DNA of 58,515 nucleotides from Diphasiastrum complanatum (lineage: Eukaryota; Streptophyta; Lycopodiopsida; Lycopodiales; Lycopodiaceae). The stretch lies in the NCBI GenBank assembly GCA_029204225.1, contig MU833284.1, forward strand, positions 1 to 58,515. The letters are read 5' to 3'. Below the pieces are notes generated by a model. The model made no database searches. It had not been told where the DNA came from and saw only the letters and a program-made list of their open reading frames with translations. Numbering within the stretch: the stretch's first letter is position 1; each line of letters opens with the position of its first letter. Positions 56,871 through 58,515 of the stretch are shown here, piece after piece. The translations under genes and the position numbers were made by a program.

Positions 56871-57951
56871 ACAGATCCAGATTGGGGGTGGCACGTTACA
56901 AAAGCCTTATCTGCTCAGCCATTACCGCTAGATCTAAGGAGATCAAGCCAAATCAAGCTAAATCCATCAAGATTCAGCCAGATCTGGCAGGATCGGGGAA
57001 ATCCATCAGAATCCAAGGAGGATCAGATCTTGATAGGGTAAAAAAGAAAGCAGATCATCAGATTGACTGAGGGATTACTACCAAGAATCCACCAGAACTT
57101 TTAGAGCACTACCAATAGTGATCAAGCCTGGATGAAGTTGATTACCAGTTTACATAAGTTAAAAATTAGAAAATCTCGAAATCTCGTCAAAAAACACTCT
57201 AAAGGAGCACTTTTTTTCATGATTTTTTGAGATCCCTAGGAGACAACTCTTGAAAATTGGACAGTCATCAGATCTGACCTAGATGCATCCATGAAAATCT
57301 CTGCGAGAGTTCCTGATGGAGGAATCATCATTTTTTAGTGTATGCGAGAGTTCCCATAAGCAGAATTTTCAGAACCCTCGCAGAGCATCAAGATCAACTT
57401 ACTCTCGCAAGGTGCCTAAATGGAATCAAAACAGTGAAATTAGCTTGCCTACATGGTCTGATCTTGAAAATTTAATCACAAGAACAAGTTTTGCGAGAGA
57501 TCACTTTCCTGCGAGAGTTGAAACCCGCAGACAGCTTGAACCTTCTGCACCTTCGCATGCATCCTCACCTGAACTCTCGCAGACTTCCTGAGGTGGAATT
57601 TTGTGAAGAAGGTGCCTGCCAAAATTTGGGTGGAACTGAGCAAGGAAAAGTGAATTTCACCTAATACGCACTCTAAATTCCGCTATATAAGGCTGAATTC
57701 GAGTCATTTGTCACCTTTGATAGCAAAGCTCTGCCGAAATTTTCACTGAAAATACCAAGCTTTCTGTTTTCAACCAAACTTCCTACCAGCTGTCATCTGC
57801 TCATATTAAAAACCGATATGCGCTCTGAACCACAATCGTTGTCATCCAACACTCATTATTCTTAGTTTTCTACTGTTTCCACATCTTTTTTTATTTTCCA
57901 CCATTTTTTCTACATTTTTGACTTTTTCGACCACTAATAATTATTGCTAAC
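56871..57951 (+). other. Probable 3' LTR or untranslated region of gypsy C
   Basis: A purine-rich AGATTGGGGGTGG (about 56879) just after the integrase end could be a PPT. From 57301 to 57585 the CTGCGAG/CTCGCAG words recur seven or more times. Between 57900 and 57950 the sequence is T-rich. No pairing with an upstream LTR could be proven. Confidence 0.4.
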
Positions 57952-58515
57952 ATGGCCTCCTCATCTTCTGAAGACTTTGGCGCCAAACAAGTGATCCAAC
58001 GTGACATCCCGAGGCCACGCAGATTTGGCCTCTACCCTCTGACACTCTGATCCAACCATGGCTGCAGACAGCCGGCCCACTCCTTGAAGCAATGGATTTT
58101 TACTCGGCGCTCTTCCATTCTGAGATTAACTCGGGCCTCGCCCTTCACGCTTATGCCACTGGGATGAGGACAAGGCTTGTTTCCACTTTCTGTACCAAGG
58201 TACCACGTACAAGGTCAGGATTAACATCGACTCGATGATCACCATTGGCATTATGTCCGGTGATCGTCAACCATCTCCCATCCCACGCCAAAGCTGATCA
58301 AACCATTCGTCACCCAAACCACACCAGAAATCCCCATCCAGACTAATAATGAGTATATGATAGAAGCTATCATGGAAGTTGCGCATCTGTTGAGTAACTT
58401 TCTGGTTATTTCAACATTTCGCAAGGTTAGAATCCAGTCTACGCTGCTGAGTCAGATAGTGGAATCCTTTCTGGAATTCCCTAACCCCTCCGTTGTGCCA
58501 TACGACTGGCATAGC
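57952..58515 (+). pseudogene. Unknown broken reading frame at the window's right edge
   Basis: An ATG at 57952 opens MASSSSEDFG and runs about 30 codons. A second frame (about 57993-58160) reads WLQTAGPLLEAMDFYSALF, and after a one-base shift a third (about 58160-58297) reads KACFHFLYQGTTYKVRINID. The pattern FY-x2-L followed by a charged gap and Y-x-V weakly resembles a plant 'putative transposon protein' family found within some gypsy elements, but I cannot confirm this. It continues past the window. Confidence 0.35.

Noticed and set aside
46976-57951. A proven LTR pair for gypsy C
   Set aside because: The two flanks share only short CTCGCAG words. No long alignment, target duplication or standard primer site was found.

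Overview
The window is eukaryotic nuclear DNA from a land plant. The signs are spliced GT-AG genes, Ty1-copia and Ty3-gypsy LTR retrotransposons with plant-type primer sites, long CT, GA, AC and AT microsatellites, and low gene density. I cannot name the species. One gene intron of about 9.6 kb filled with repeats suggests a large, repeat-rich genome; a fern or gymnosperm is possible, but that is inference only.

Only two host genes can be supported. The first (1507-13471, + strand, seven exons) encodes a protein with two RanBP2-type zinc fingers. Its third intron (2734-12357) holds a broken copia RNase H fragment, a copia primer-site remnant, several tandem repeats and three microsatellites. 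The second (37484-33990, - strand, four exons) encodes a secreted, PQQ-type beta-propeller protein of the plant polyvinyl-alcohol-dehydrogenase-like family.

The rest is mostly layered retrotransposons. At 22576-29006 (- strand) lies a complete copia element, 'copia A', with two 655-bp LTRs that differ at only three positions, a perfect GAAGA target duplication and one uninterrupted 1317-residue Gag-Pol frame. It sits inside an older broken copia element in the same orientation. Next to it (29640-31990) are two more broken copia pieces in opposite orientations, with a CACTA-like segment at 31122-31385. At 38745-46975 (+ strand) is a broken gypsy element, 'gypsy D', with two successive retropepsin-like domains. 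A second copia, 'copia B' (41075-46525, ATTAA target duplication), is inserted into its second protease domain. At about 48190-56870 (+ strand) is a third gypsy element, 'gypsy C', with a 2.9-kb internal tandem duplication, and flanks rich in a short CTCGCAG/CTGCGAG motif.

The most unusual object is copia B. It keeps Gag, protease, integrase and the C-terminal end of the polyprotein. Where reverse transcriptase and most of RNase H should be, it carries about 870 bp of unrelated sequence in the same reading frame. The element looks like a non-autonomous, chimeric derivative that depended on a relative such as copia A. Copia A and B share PBS, PPT and terminal LTR bases, and both LTRs contain the same 14-bp CACGTG-centred palindrome.
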